NCBI GenBank assembly: GCA_038025085.1
Contig: CM076144.1
Span: forward strand, 46,478,001-46,542,000
Reading direction: 5' to 3'
Length of the DNA stretch: 64,000 bases
DNA from: Tetragonia tetragonoides
Lineage: Eukaryota > Streptophyta > Magnoliopsida > Caryophyllales > Aizoaceae
The position numbers were made by a program, and so were the translations under genes. A model generated the notes under the pieces. That model did no database searches. It had not been told where the DNA came from and was given only the letters and a program-made list of their open reading frames with translations. This document shows positions 21,970 through 34,300 of this stretch, piece by piece. How positions within the stretch are numbered: the stretch's first letter is position 1; each line of letters begins with the position of its first letter.

Positions 21970-23355
21970 ACCAACTCCGATTTCATCCATGCTTTCGGCC
22001 TTCCGACCCTTAGAGTGGTGTCCTGTTAAACGGTCGTCCAAGCCTACCATGGACTCGATAACCGACCCCGGGGGCCTCCCATGACTCCTAGGGGTGTCAT
22101 GTGCGATGTGGTGCGAAAATATCCACCTTCAATCCGGGGCCTCTTGGAAGCTGAAAAAACGTGGATTATACCCTTCGATTTTCGGCTTCCAGGGGCCGGT
22201 TGTAATTTTTGCCCAAACTTCTTCGGGGGGTCTATCGTGACTCTCAAGGACCCCCGGTGCCAAGGGAAGTTCATTCGGGTCCACGAACTTCGATTTCACG
22301 TTCCAATCCTTAGAGTGATGTCCCGTAAAATGGCCGTCCAAGCCTACAAGGGACCCGTTATCCGACCCTGGGGCCTCCCATGCTCTCTTGGGGTGTCCCG
22401 TGCAATGTGGTGCGAAAATATCCACCTTCGTTCCGGGCCTCTCGGAAGTCAAAAAACCGTGGATTATAGCCTTCAATTTCCGGCTTTCCGAAGTCCAGTT
22501 GTGAGTTTTGTCCAAACTTCTCCGTGGTGGTCCATCGTGACCCAAGAGGACCCCTGGTGCCGCAGTAAGGTCATCCGGGTCCCTGAACTCCAATTTCACC
22601 CATGCTTTGAGTGTTCTAGCCCTTAGAGTGGTGCCCCGTAAAACGGTTGTCCAGGTTTACCAGGGACCCGATGACCGACTCTGGGGCCTCCCATGCCCCC
22701 TAGGGGTGTGCCATGCGATATGGTGCGAAAATATCCACCTTTATTACGGGGCCTCCTGGAAGCCCAAAAACCATGGATTATAGCCTTCGATTTTCGGTTT
22801 ACCAAGGCTCGGTTGTGATTTTTTCCCAAACTTCTCCGGGTCTATCATGATCCTAGAGGACCCTCGGTGTCCTAGGAAGGTCATCCGGTCCTCGAACTCC
22901 GATTTCACCAATGATTTCGGTGTTCAGGCCCTTAGAGTGGTCTCCCGTAAAATGGTCGTCCAAGGCTACCAGGGACCCGAAAACCGACTTCGGGGGCCTC
23001 CCATGCCCCCTAGTGGTGTCCCGTACGATGTGGTGCGAAAATGTCCACCTTCGTTCTTGGGCCTCCCGAAGCCAAAAAAATGTGGATTATAGCCTTCGAT
23101 TTTCGGCTTCCCGAGGCCCGATTGTGATTTTTACCCAAATTTTTTCGGGGGGTCTATCGTGAGGACCCTTGGTGCCCAGGGAAGGTCATCCGAGTCCCCG
23201 AACTTCGATTTTACCTATGTTTTCGGTGCTTCGGTTGTACACTTGTGCCCTGTAAAATGGCCGTTCAACCCTACCATAGTACCATGTACCTGATAATCGA
23301 CCTCAGGGGCCTCCAACATCTCCTAGGGGTGTCCCGTGCGATGTGGTGTGAGAAT
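21970..23355. repeat. ~306-bp tandem repeat array in LON2 intron 10
   Basis: About 4.5 units of 300-313 bases, with equivalent starts (GATTTCAYCCATG or variants) at 21979, 22292, 22592, 22901 and 23207. Each unit carries CCTTAGAGTGGTGTCCCGT, GGGGCCTCCCATGCC, GTGGTGCGAAAATATCCACC and GTGGATTATAGCCTTCGATT. It is markedly richer in G+C than the surrounding intron. Open frames in it are not conserved between units, so it is satellite-like rather than coding. It sits between exons 10 and 11, which join in frame across it. Confidence 0.85.
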
Positions 23356-24020
23356 ATCCCTCCTTGAACTTAGCTAGTGGTTCTTTGTTCTGTGTCTGTT
23401 TTGGATGGCAATTGCTACTCTGCTCTTGGAATTGCATTTCTAGATTTTCTTTTTACACGATTTGCATCCAGGTTGTTGTTCTAGTTTTTATTGGCTGCTT
23501 ATTTATTGTTATCTTATTCTTTTGTGATCTTCCAGAGAGTGGGCGTCTGTAATCCTGTTATGCTGTTGGATGAGATTGAAAAAACCGGCTCTGATGTTCG
23601 TGGGGACCCTGCCTCAGCATTGCTGGAAGTTCTTGATCCTGAACAGAACAGAACTTTCAATGACCAGTATCCTTTCTGAGGGGGCATGTTTCCTGAAGGC
23701 AGTTGTTTCTAGAAAATAGGGACTTCTATGCTCGGTTCTACACCTTCTAACAAAGCACATCTGGATGTTTATCATATGTTATCAATTCCTCATTGCCTAT
23801 TTGGTCGTTCAGAAGAGGGGTAAAGAGGAGAGGTGATGAAAGTTTTTCATAATTTGGCAGGTTGATGTGGGTAACAACTGCCCCTTTTACTCCCCTATCC
23901 CCATTTTTCTTTACTCTTGTAAGTAGGGATAATGAAGGGGAGGGTAACATGACCTTATCTTCATTCATTTTTCCTTCCTTTCCCCTTCCTAGTCTCTTTT
24001 AATTAGGCAAAGGTACATTG

Positions 24021-24340
24021 TTTTCTAGATGAAGAAAAGTTTTATTGAAACTGAAAAGGTCAGCAATTACAACTTACAAGCAGGAGGACAAGTAGTCCTC
24101 AAAAGAAATAACTAAATTAGGAATTGCCTCAGTGACGTCGCCCATTAGTGAGGGGCACCTCTCTGATAGTCCTCGAAGCCCTGGACTAAAGAGAAGCCAA
24201 ATACACAACCCGATCCCAAACAAAGCCAAGAGGGCTTAAAAGGCCCAAGGGTAAGACGTTATCTTCTGCATGCTAAAACTTCTAAACAAGGGCAATACGC
24301 TCTTATCCTCTCTACCCTTGAACCGCCCTTTCCCCAATTT
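24021..24340 (-). mobile_element. 3' end of an L1-type LINE (degraded)
   Basis: Reversed, it ends with the hairpin GAGGACTACTTGTCCTC (24084-24100) followed by an AT-rich tail ...CTTTTCTTCATCTAG. The same GAGGAY...RTCCTC hairpin marks the ends of the L1 copies at 43997, 45186 and 47435. The coding part is too decayed to read with confidence. Confidence 0.45.
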
Positions 24341-25686
24341 CTCAAACAAAGTATCAAGTTGAATATGGGCAGTTAAAGTTTATTAAACCATGTCCTTTAT
24401 GATTTAAAATGACTACGCACAGCAACATATGAAGCAGCAGATGTAGTGGATATGCTCAGTATCTGGTATCCAAATAAATTTGTAAGTACTTAGTAGTTCT
24501 GTAATTGCAGATATGAAATTCTGAACCTCATGTCATTACTTAACCAAAGGTGTGCAGTTATTTAAATGTTCCCTATGATCTTTCCAAAGTGATTTTCGTG
24601 GCCACTGCGAATAAGATGCAGCCTATCTCTCCACCACTCCTGGATAGGATGGAAGTCATAGAGCTGCCAGGATATACACCTGAAGAGAAGCTTAAGATTG
24701 CCATGCAACATCTTATGCCAAGAGTTCTGGACCAGCATGGCTTGAATTCTGAGTTCTTGCAGATCCCTGAGGTAGTTATTTTTTTGATAAACATTTAAAG
24801 AATTTGGGCCCATGTGTATGGTAGAAATTGAATATAAGCACTAAAAATAAAATTAGAACTAAATGTAAACTTTATTTTGAGGATGCACAACTGTCCAGTG
24901 GTTTTAAAAGGGTTTTCTGTGTCCTCATAGATCTGTTCTAAGAAATGTGAGATAGTTTCAGAAAGTGAAGTACCTTCTTTGCTTTTTGTATCCTTAATGG
25001 ACAATGGTAGTGTAATGGACTGAGTTCTTTGAGTTTTTTAATAGGCCAACTTGTTATTAGTTGTGATAACAGGATGTACAATTGCTATTCTTGGTAATTA
25101 GATGACAAGTGTGTAATATTGCTCGTTTAGCAATTTCGTTTCCTTACTGCTGCTTCCTTTTTCTAATATCTTGCTCGTAAATACAATCTAGTAGAATGCT
25201 TCTTTTCCTCTCTATATGTACCACGACACCCAGGAGCCTCATGGATGGTGACTACTCTGACTAGTATTTTTCTCTGATTGCTAAAACCTTAACTGTTGAC
25301 AGACATTTGGGTAATTGTTTTGTTGGTTGAGCACATGAGCTTTGTGTATTATTTTTTTTTTGGAGAAAACAAGTTAATGATGTGGCTTAATCATGTTTTA
25401 CTTAATCATGTTGTGGCTTATTTGTACAATGTGTAACAGTTTATGACATGAGTGTGAATACTGGCAGGATATGGTGAAACTTGTAATCCATAGGTATACT
25501 AGAGAAGCTGGTGTCCGAAATCTGGAACGCAACTTGTCTGCCTTGGCTCGTGCAGCAGCTGTAAAAGTTGCTGAGCAAGATAACGCAACAGCAGTTAGCA
25601 AAGACATCCATCAGCTTTCTTCACCTGTTATGGAAAGCAGACTTGCTAAAGGAGCTGAAGTCGAGATGGAGGTTATCTCAATGGGT

Positions 25687-25692
25687 GTAACA
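25687..25692 (+). other. One-base deletion (frameshift) in LON2 exon 13
   Basis: The exon is 302 bases where the flanking phases require 303. After the codons for EVISMGV the family-like residues NQDISNALRLSSPLIV continue only in the next frame, so one base has been lost at about 25689. The uncorrected frame stops within ~45 bases. Confidence 0.85.
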
Positions 25693-26771
25693 ATCAAGAT
25701 ATTTCAAATGCTTTGCGGCTTTCTTCACCTTTGATTGTGGACGAAAAAATGCTTGAAAATGTTCTCGGTGTGAGTTTTTTGTTTTCTTAGTTTTCCCTTC
25801 TTTCCTTCAATGTGTATGTTGGTAAGCTTATATGTAGTGGGTATTGGTTTGCTACATTTTGCATTTGCTGCTGGAGGAGGGATCCGCTTGTCAAATAGCT
25901 TTTGGCTGCATGATTGGGTGAGCCCACGGTTATGTCATTGTATATTTAATCTATTAAGCGGTCAGATACTCAGATCTATGTCACTGTCATATAGTGTGAA
26001 AACTAAAAATTTGACACGCATAGTCTGCACAACTAACTAATGAAGTATATCAAACTTATAGTTTTGGATCCTAGGATGAATTATGAGTGTAAACCGTACA
26101 GGTTTTACATTGGGTGTGGATCCCTCCTTATTTTTGTATGTGAAAGTCGGATGTTATTAATCTTATTATGCTTGGCACTGAAAGTTGGTTTTAGATTACA
26201 TTGGTGGCCTATTCTCTTCATACATCGTTCATCAGATTAGCCTTTCACAGAACGCTTAAAGTAATATTTCTGTGGGTGCAGCCACCAAGATTTGATGACA
26301 GAGAAACTGCAGAACGTGTTGCAAGTCCTGGCATATCTGTGGGGCTTGTGTGGACTGCTTATGGGGGGGAGGTTCAATTTGTTGAGGCTACTGCAATGTT
26401 GGGAAAGGGTGAATTACGTCTTACTGGACAACTTGGCGATGTTATTAAGGAATCTGCACAGATAGCTCTGACCTGGGTAATCTCTTCTTGCAATCCTATT
26501 TTTGTAGCTTGAAATTTTGTCAATCGCCAATATTCTAACTTTTGTTCCGTGATCTTTCATCTTGTGGTACAAATATATATGATTTCTGTAACTTTTTTGG
26601 CTGTTTGGAATTAGTATTATACAGGGATGGAATTTGAAGGGGTGTGACATGCATCCCTTCATTCAGTTTTTCCCTGTTTATATTCATTTCATTAATTGCA
26701 AACTGCTTTCTAAAATTCAAAACTGTTTTTCACTCAAAAAAAAAAAAAATAAAAAAATTCAAAACTGTTTT

Positions 26772-26893
26772 CGTGGGTCTTTCGGAAACAACTTTCTACT
26801 AGGCGACTAGTCAGGGGTAAGGCTGCGTACATCTGGACCTCCCCAGATCCCGCCCTCGGCTGGATACTTACTGGGCGGTTGTTGTTGTTGTTA
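26772..26893 (+). mobile_element. RTE/TS-type 3' end with GTTGTT tail
   Basis: TTTCGGAAACAAC, GGTAAGGCTGCGTACATC, GACCTCCCCAGATCCCGCCC and ACTGGGCGG lead into GTTGTTGTTGTT. This 3' end is known from plant RTE LINEs and the TS SINE that borrows it. Related pieces lie at 38585-38690, 50300-50360 and 52465-52555. Confidence 0.65.
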
Positions 26894-27745
26894 GATTTAA
26901 AGGGTTGTGGAATGATGGTGAATAAGTAGAAGTTGTTTGGTTGGTAGTTGGAATAAGTATTTGTGTTAAAAAAATTTAGTCCATGATTTAAAAAAAATCC
27001 TGCCCACTCATTTACCATCAGTTCAACTCCTCTCTCTTTACCCCTCCTCCCACCCCATATCTGTCACCTACTCCGACATCATCTCCACCATCTAGCCACC
27101 ATGACCGCCTCTCTCTTCTCCGTTCATTATAGCTATCTGCAGTGAGTGTCTTCATTAAAAACCCACCCCCATCTCTCTCTCCCTCCCAACCCATCTGAGC
27201 CGCCACCCTCAAGGCCTCAACAGATTCGATAACACCTGTAGCTTCCACTAGCTGCACACTACAAGCCTCCCTTTTCTGTCTGCATATGCTTGGCCACCTC
27301 CACGGCTCCACCATTGTTGATTGGACCAAGGGTGGCCTAATCCGGGTTTTTAGTGGTCAGGTCTCCACCTAAGTCCAGATCCAACCACCAAAAGCCTACA
27401 TTTGACAGCGCACCAATGGCCAATGAGTGTAGAAGTCTGGAAGACCGGATTGGAGAATGGGAGGGTAGGGTTGAGGTGGCTGTGGTTGGGAGCGCCAAAG
27501 AGAATTGCAACCCTCTACTCCTCCAGAAACTTAGTGGTTTAGAATCATACAAAACGGCTGGGGAGGGTCAGATATGAAATTTGATTTCTAGAAGGTTGGC
27601 TATTCTACCTGAATCACAATCAATCACTTGAGTTGTCGTACTTGTCGACCAAACATCAGGATGGGAATGGCTGACAATATTTCTATCTCCCATACCTGAA
27701 CTTATAAGATGCGAACCAAATGAGAATAGTTTATTCACTGCTGTT
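26894..27745. other. Compositionally distinct block in LON2 intron 14
   Basis: A G+C- and CT-rich stretch (27010-27560) lies between flanks that partly mirror each other (TTTGGTTGGTAGTTGGAATA near 26935; ACCAAATGAGAATAG near 27715). It may be a DNA element with captured sequence, but I cannot define its borders. No gene recognised. Confidence 0.3.
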
Positions 27746-28927
27746 CAGTTCTAGTTTTGAATGTGTAGTTGTTTTGCTATTGGAGCTTGGATAATCCTTA
27801 TTTGTTTTTTGTTTTTAACCTGAACATAATAGGTAAGAGCAAGGGCCACTGAGCTGAACTTGGTAGCTACTGGTGAAGTCAATTTAATGGAGGGGCGGGA
27901 TATTCATATACATTTCCCTGCTGGAGCTGTTCCTAAGGATGGTCCATCAGCTGGTGTGACACTGGTGACTGCACTGGTTTCTTTGCTTAGTCAAAGAAGA
28001 GTGAGAGCAGATACAGCGATGACTGGCGAGTTGACTTTGAGGGGGCTTGAACTGCCTGTTGGTGGTATCAAGGATAAGGTTTGCCTGCAATCTTGCTTCA
28101 TGTGCTTCTTTCATTGACAGTTTTTTTCATTATAACGATTTCCTCATCTCCATCATTTGGTGTTGCATGGTCTTCATTTTTCAGGCGAGAATCCTTTTTT
28201 TTTTGTATCACGTCGTCGTTTTTCATTATGAAATTACTCTTATCCGTAGAGACTAGAAGTATGTTGTGACTGATTCCTCTTGTCTTATGTGAGTGCAATA
28301 GTGAAACACTTGTGAAAATATATCCATGTAACTCCACCACTCAGACAGAAGCAGAATAACACTTTTGTACGTATGGGTCCTGCCACTATTACTGTTTGAT
28401 AGAGCTAATTTGAGTCATGCGCATCAAAGTTTGATCATTATGTGACCATTCAAATTTGACATTGTATGTGGTTGACTGTAGTTAGACAATCACCTGAATA
28501 TACTCTGAAAATTATGTGTGCATCCTTTTTCATATAAGAGCTGGGTTCTCTAACTCGTTGCTTTCCTTGATCTAACTTGGACAGATACTGGCAGCACATC
28601 GCTATGGTATAAAGAGAGTCATACTACCAGAGAGGAATTTAAAAGATTTGGTCGAAGTACCATCGACTGTTGTTTCTAGTCTTGAGGTAACATGTCCCTG
28701 ATTGTAGTGATTACCCGGAAAGGAAGAACTTAAAAAGTGAACCAGATGCTTCTTTAGAAGCTTTGTGTTCATGATGATGTCTGATAATGTTATGGTTGGG
28801 CTGCATTTCAGCTATATTTAACTACCTTTTTCTTACTCAACAGATTATACTAGCCAAGCGAATGGAAGATGTACTGGAACAGGCTTTTGAAGGCGGTTGT
28901 CCATGGAGACAGCGTTCAAAGTTATGA

Positions 28928-29300
28928 CGGAAGCAAAAGGTTATTGGGCATATCTCGTATTTCTCGGCGACTGTGTATATTCACGTTTTGGCAGACAACT
29001 GCCTGTGGGATGAATGTTTCTGGGGATGGTCTTTGTTGATGGAAGACAGGAGGAACCTGAGTGGCTTTGTCTCTCTCCTCTATGTAATCCCTATGGAGAC
29101 TGTGATTTTATTTTTCTTTATTTTATATAATCATGTATATTTCTCACTTCCCCGTCCAATCTGTTTAAAATATCCCGAAGCCTTTGCTTCCTGGTTCTAA
29201 TTGTAATCTAAACCCTCTCTTGTAAATTATAGTTCCAAGCTATACTCAGCTGCCCTTGCCTATATTTATCAATTAATTTCCAGTGTGTGTCTGTTTTTGT
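28928..29300 (+). other. LON2 3' untranslated region and downstream
   Basis: Follows the TGA after the SKL codons. T-rich sequence with TTTAAAATAT and TGTAAATTA-like motifs. The end of transcription cannot be fixed from sequence alone. Confidence 0.4.
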
Positions 29301-29756
29301 GTTTCGACTGAACAAGTTTCATTATTAAACCTTAAGAGTTCATCTTCTCAAACAGAATAAATTAATTTGTGCTACAGAAAGTGCCCTCCAATGCTTGAAG
29401 TCATGGAATACGCGATTATTTATAATTTCATTTGGCCTAACTTCGAGCATAACCTTTTTCTTTAATCTCTCCTCCATATATGTTCACTTCCTCCTCTTAG
29501 CTTCTAAAAGATTAAAAACAGGGTTAGAATTAAAGTTCCATTTTATAGCTTTTACTTGCTAGCTCAATATGAACTTCTTGGAAGTTCAAAATAAAGGACG
29601 AGATGTAGGAGAGGAAGTGGTGGGGGAGAAAAGACGAGATAGAAGCTGAAATGTTAGGATAAATAATATTTTAACTCTTAGGGAAAAGATTAACTTTTTA
29701 ACCTGAATTAATATTAGAAAGAGCTAAAGAAGGCAAAATCTTTCTCAAGTTAGCTT

Positions 29757-29999
29757 CATGTAGACCTGGCAAATGGGTCGGGTGGGTCGGGTTTGAGTCG
29801 GGTCAAATACGGTCTTGTCAAATACGGGTTGGATCAAATACGAGACATTATCGGGTTCTGTTTCGGATTACCCAATGGGTTTGACCAATGTTGTCTCACA
29901 ACTTTCAGGTATAGGTATACGGGTCGGGTCATTTTAGTTTCGGGTCGGCTTCCATCAGATTGTAGCGGGTCGGGTTCGGGTCAACTTTGTCAACTCTAG
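29757..29999. mobile_element. hAT-like MITE with GGGTCGGGT-rich interior
   Basis: Begins TAGACCTGGCAAATGGGTC and ends with the complement of TAGAGTTGACAAAGTTGACC. The interior is dominated by GGGTCGGGT-like repeats, a common non-autonomous hAT form in plant genomes. Confidence 0.55.
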
Positions 30000-30039
30000 G
30001 CCTTCATGTGAATTTGGTGAGGATATGTTTTTTTCAACT

Positions 30040-30175
30040 GGTTTTGAGTTTTGTCCAGTTTTGCCCAGTTTTCTCCAGTTACCAGTTACAAAATACAGTT
30101 TTGTCCAGTTTTGCCCAGTTTGACCCAGTTTTGTCAAGTTTTAATAATAATGATAACAACAACAACAACAACAAC

Positions 30176-30257
<82 letters not shown>

Positions 30258-30374
30258 GGTATTATTACTAAATATCATTATTGCTATTATGATTATTATT
30301 ATTATGATTATTATTATTATTTTAGTTATTATTATTATTTTTTATTTTAATTATTATTATAATAATAATAATAG

Positions 30375-30459
<85 letters not shown>

Positions 30460-30530
30460 TAACAGTGAAAATTAAACAATTTTAAGTTTTTCCCAGTTTC
30501 TCCCAGTTACCAGTTAGACTTCCCAGTTTT
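30040..30530. repeat. CAGTTTTGTC-type repeats and AAC/AAT/GTT/ATT microsatellites
   Basis: Imperfect CCAGTTTTGTC units at 30040-30140 resume at 30485-30530 (TTCCCAGTTTCTCCCAGTTA). Between them are trinucleotide tracts AAC and AAT (30155-30219), GTT (30220-30257) and ATT (30346-30459). The microsatellites seem to have grown inside the older repeat. The frames across them are artefacts. Confidence 0.8.
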
Positions 30531-30549
30531 ACGAGCCCTAAGGCACTGT

Positions 30550-30825
30550 TCTTTTCATCGTTTCCATGCTGCATTCCGTTCCGTTCCGTTCCGCATTCTG
30601 TACTTCATTTTGTCTCACATTTTTTTGAATTATCTGTGCCGCGCATTCCGTTCCGTTCCAATCCGTTTCTCACACCGTCCCCCACCATTCCGTTCCGTTC
30701 CGTTCCGCATTCTGTACTTCATTTTGTCTCACATTTTTTTGAATTATCCGTGCTGCGCAATTCCGTTCCGTTCCACTCCGTTTCTCACACCGTCCCCCAC
30801 CATTCCGTTGAAGAGAACAGGGCTA
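30550..30825. repeat. 114-base tandem duplication with CCGTT repeats in a hAT-like frame
   Basis: The unit starting GCATTCTGTACTTCATTTTG occurs at 30593 and 30707 (period 114) and contains CCGTT pentamer runs. The outer ends CACTGTTCTTTTC (~30544) and GAAGAGAACAGGG (~30810) are loosely inverted, as in hAT MITEs. Confidence 0.6.
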
Positions 30826-31380
30826 AGCTTATGATTTGTGTCCATTTGCCAGGAAGATTAACCTCTGTGACTATGAAGTATAATAGACTAAAACCTAAAT
30901 GCCTAAAACGGAAAGAAACATACTCTAAACGTTCACAACATTGGCTAGGGCTGCGAACACCCAAACCCCCACTGGGCAAAAGTCTATTCAAAGCAATAGG
31001 GCAATGTTGCCAATGGCATTGATGTTGAATAAGCATATAATCTGTGCAAAACTAATGTTTCATATCTTTCCAGTAAATTAGTTTGAGTTTAATTTGATGT
31101 TAACTCAACAATCAAGAATAAATGACATGAGGAAACTTGTCTTCGGAGTAAAATGGCGGTACAACAGAAATACTCTCACTGAGCAAACAAAAACAGTGTT
31201 TCTGTGAGTAGGTAACAAAAAAAGGGCATGGCAGGCTCTTGTTTCCTATAAATTTATTTAGAATTTCCAGGCTGACACACCCGGAGAGAGCTGCACAGTT
31301 AATTGATCGTACACATTATGACCCACTTTGAAGAAACAGAGCAAACCAAAATAGAGAAATAATCAGATTCAACTGAAATA

Positions 31381-34300
31381 TCAGCCAGTGACTGCAGCAT
31401 TTAGAGCACTGTGAACATCCACCCCAATCTGTGCTTCAGCTTTCTCCAAAACAGTCGATGCTGAGCTGAGTTTCTGAGTGAATTCTGCAAGGCCCTTTTG
31501 AACAGCAGCAGGGTCAATGCGGTCAATGGGTACGGCCTCAACAGCGATTATGTCAGCAAACGAGTTGGGATGGATGAACACAAAACCGCCACTTACAAAG
31601 TATTTTGTCACATCATTTCCTTCATGAACAGACATAAGTCCAGGCTTCAACTCGGCAATTGTCGGGACATGACCAGGAAGAACACCCATTTGGCCTGTGG
31701 TTGCAGGTACTATGATCATGTCTACCTGAGATCAGACCAAATGAAGAATCATCAAATGCAGAACAATAATGAGACACTTGGCTGCGATAATACACTTTTG
31801 GCATGCCCTCTCATTTTGGGTAATGATTTTGCCAAGGCAATAGTTACTCATTCCTAGGCAAATCTTCTTTTATTTGAGACATTTGCCTTGTAAGTTGTAA
31901 GGAGTGATTATTGCCTTCGCAAAATCACTCCCCCTCATTTCATATTAAACAGTTAAATATAGGAAAATTATACCATCAGATTTCCAGAAACTTCTAATGA
32001 AATGAGAGTCCACATAATATAGGTCATGTCAATCAATAATGAGGGCTAGCTAACTATAACTCATCAAGACATTGTTTTTGTTAGATAACATGGGTATCCG
32101 AGCTTTGCCATACTAATTCCATGGGCTCTGAAGTCAACAACCAGTATAGCCTCTAGTGGCCCTGAGAAGGCTCGAACTTGGGACCTCTGCAATACATCTC
32201 AGAGGTATTACCGGAATATGCCAATGGACGATACCATTGAACAAAATTTCAGCAGACTATAATGTAATTATTTCTTTTGGTTTGTGGCTATGGAGAAGCC
32301 ACACGTTATATAGGTCATGTCTATCAATTATGAGGGCGAGCTAACTATAACTCATCAAGTGTAGTTTGCATTCATAGTTTGCTTATACAGCAATAACCAT
32401 GGTGGATACCTTTCACCAAATATTCAGCTACTACAATGTTACTTTTCCTTCTTTTGGTTTGAAATAGGGAGAAGCACACTTTCAAGTTTTTAAACCTCTG
32501 ATTCTCATTCTCTAGTAAGATGTCCTTATTTCCATTAAATGGAACTGCATAATAATAGGCACATTACACAGGATTGAAGGCCCAAGTATTGTAAATCCTA
32601 AAAGGATTTAGAAACTAGAGAATTGACATCCAGACCCACACCCAGACCCACACCCAAACACACACAACCAGACACAAGAAAGGTAGCAAAATGAAAGAAG
32701 GGTAAGTGGAGTAACCAACAGAAAACTAGGTGAAGTACAGCAATGGTTTCTGATTAACAAAAACAAGCATTTGTATTTTTATGTGATGCCTCCCCCACCT
32801 CCAAGGAAAAGTGTTGTCGAGGTGCCTGTTAGCTCAAGACCTACTCATAAGTCACGTGACATATCTCAGCCGTAAACACTGAACATATCTTGTGCTTTGT
32901 ACCACCAAAAACGCACAACCAGGGTGGCAAAGAGAGTTTTGAAAAGCAGATTCTTCAAATAGACCAGGTTTTAACATGGGATCCATCAACGATCCCATAC
33001 TTCATGACAAGATCTGAAGCCACCAAATCTTAACCCCAATAAGAGCACTTGCAGTCACCACTTCTTAGTCCAACCACACCCTCCCTTAAGCTTTAAGGAA
33101 AATTAAGTAAGTAAAAGAATTTAAAAGTTAACACTTGTTTCCTTCAGAAACTAGTAAAAGTGTTTACATGCTCAGCAGCCAGCTGTGATCATATTGGTTA
33201 AAAGCAGTGAGTCAGAGACTCAAGCTATACATACTACGACAAACTGCTCACAATGGTTATTAAATGGGGTAGGGGGGAAGGCAACAACCACCACCATCCA
33301 AATACACCTGGGAAGGGCAATACATCAATGCAAATCACTCCAATTGATAAACACGGAGTATACAATTGCAATGGCAATGCAGAAAAGAACAGATGGCTTA
33401 ATAAGTTACTAGGTTCAGTCAAGCCTATGTTCAAGGGTGTACATGAGACACAAAGGAGCCGTTTAAATCCTGACTCAAGAATGATACAACAGTCTCAACA
33501 CTGCAGCAATGAACCAAGAATTCATGTACAAATATTTCATAAATACATTCCCTTATGAAACAGAAATACCATGACAGGCATATTCTCATAACGCGGAGTT
33601 CATTCACTTGGGTGCTAACTGTACTGGGAATTTGTGACACACAAAAGCACACTCAAGCATGCACATGCATGAGCTTCTTGCTTTTTTTAGATGGCATGGG
33701 TATCCAAGCTTTGCTTGACTAACATGGGCCCTGAAGTTAACAACCAGGAAAACCTCCAGTCTGGAATAAATCTCAGAGGTCTTGCTCATACAACCAATTT
33801 TGCTTTAAGAATATATAGCCACAAATGCTCCCTCGCATGTGATATGATTTAAGAGCCAAGTGTCTAGTAACAACATCTCAGTTCTTGTGCCCAACTGAAC
33901 TAACATGACATGACTGAAAGGAAACTGGTGGAAACATTGACTAGTGAAAATCTCACTCCATAACAATACACGTACAGACTACAGAGGTAAGGTCTTTCGG
34001 TCAGAATCCAAATAAGGGGTCCCTTTCGCTGAATTTAATCAATGCCACCAAAAAAAAAACCTATCCTACACTGACAGATGAAATCACAATAGTTCTGCGT
34101 AGTAGAATTCTAATTTTGACAGAGAAAACTCAGATGTCATCTTAACAAACCCAAAAAGAAAAGGGGAAAAAACCTAGCTTTATTTTCCTCAAACCAAAAG
34201 GAAGATAAGAAACCAATCTCATTTAACCAATCTCGTTTAGGTCAAATTCCACAGTTCAAATCAATTCGACTATAACATAAACCAAATACCCAATTCATAT

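Larger units (their letters stand above)
9430..28927 (+). pseudogene. LON2: Lon protease homolog 2, peroxisomal (LON2), disrupted; 17 exons
   Basis: Lon is an ATP-dependent AAA+ serine protease. The LON2 type acts in the peroxisome matrix on damaged or unneeded proteins. Exons are 9430-9536, 16492-16604, 16706-16814, 17346-17515, 18835-18926, 20153-20332, 20466-20549, 20798-20925, 21135-21336, 21416-21622, 23536-23666, 24558-24771, 25468-25769, 26282-26476, 27833-28078, 28585-28686 and 28844-28927. Joined, they span 888 codons, the family's usual length. Visible are an N-terminal Lon domain, Walker A GPPGVGKT (~409-416), Walker [12 protein letters not shown], the proteolytic serine in KDGPSAG (~784), its lysine partner in GGIKDK (~827) and a C-terminal SKL peroxisome signal. 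All introns are GT..AG. Three lesions break it: a 5.3-kb insertion at the exon 1 donor, an in-frame TAA in exon 9, and a one-base loss in exon 13. Identity is sure and loss of function likely. An assembly error could explain a single lesion but hardly all three. Confidence 0.9.

Noticed and set aside
22081..22626. 181-codon open frame in LON2 intron 10
   Set aside because: It runs across two satellite units and is not kept in the other units, and opposite-strand frames of similar length exist.
27018..27577. Possible captured gene in LON2 intron 14
   Set aside because: G+C- and CT-rich with opposed frames, but no family, splice structure or clear element borders could be supported.
30146..30462. 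Long poly-Asn, poly-Leu and poly-Tyr open frames
   Set aside because: They are trinucleotide microsatellites read in different frames, with no start context or unique sequence.
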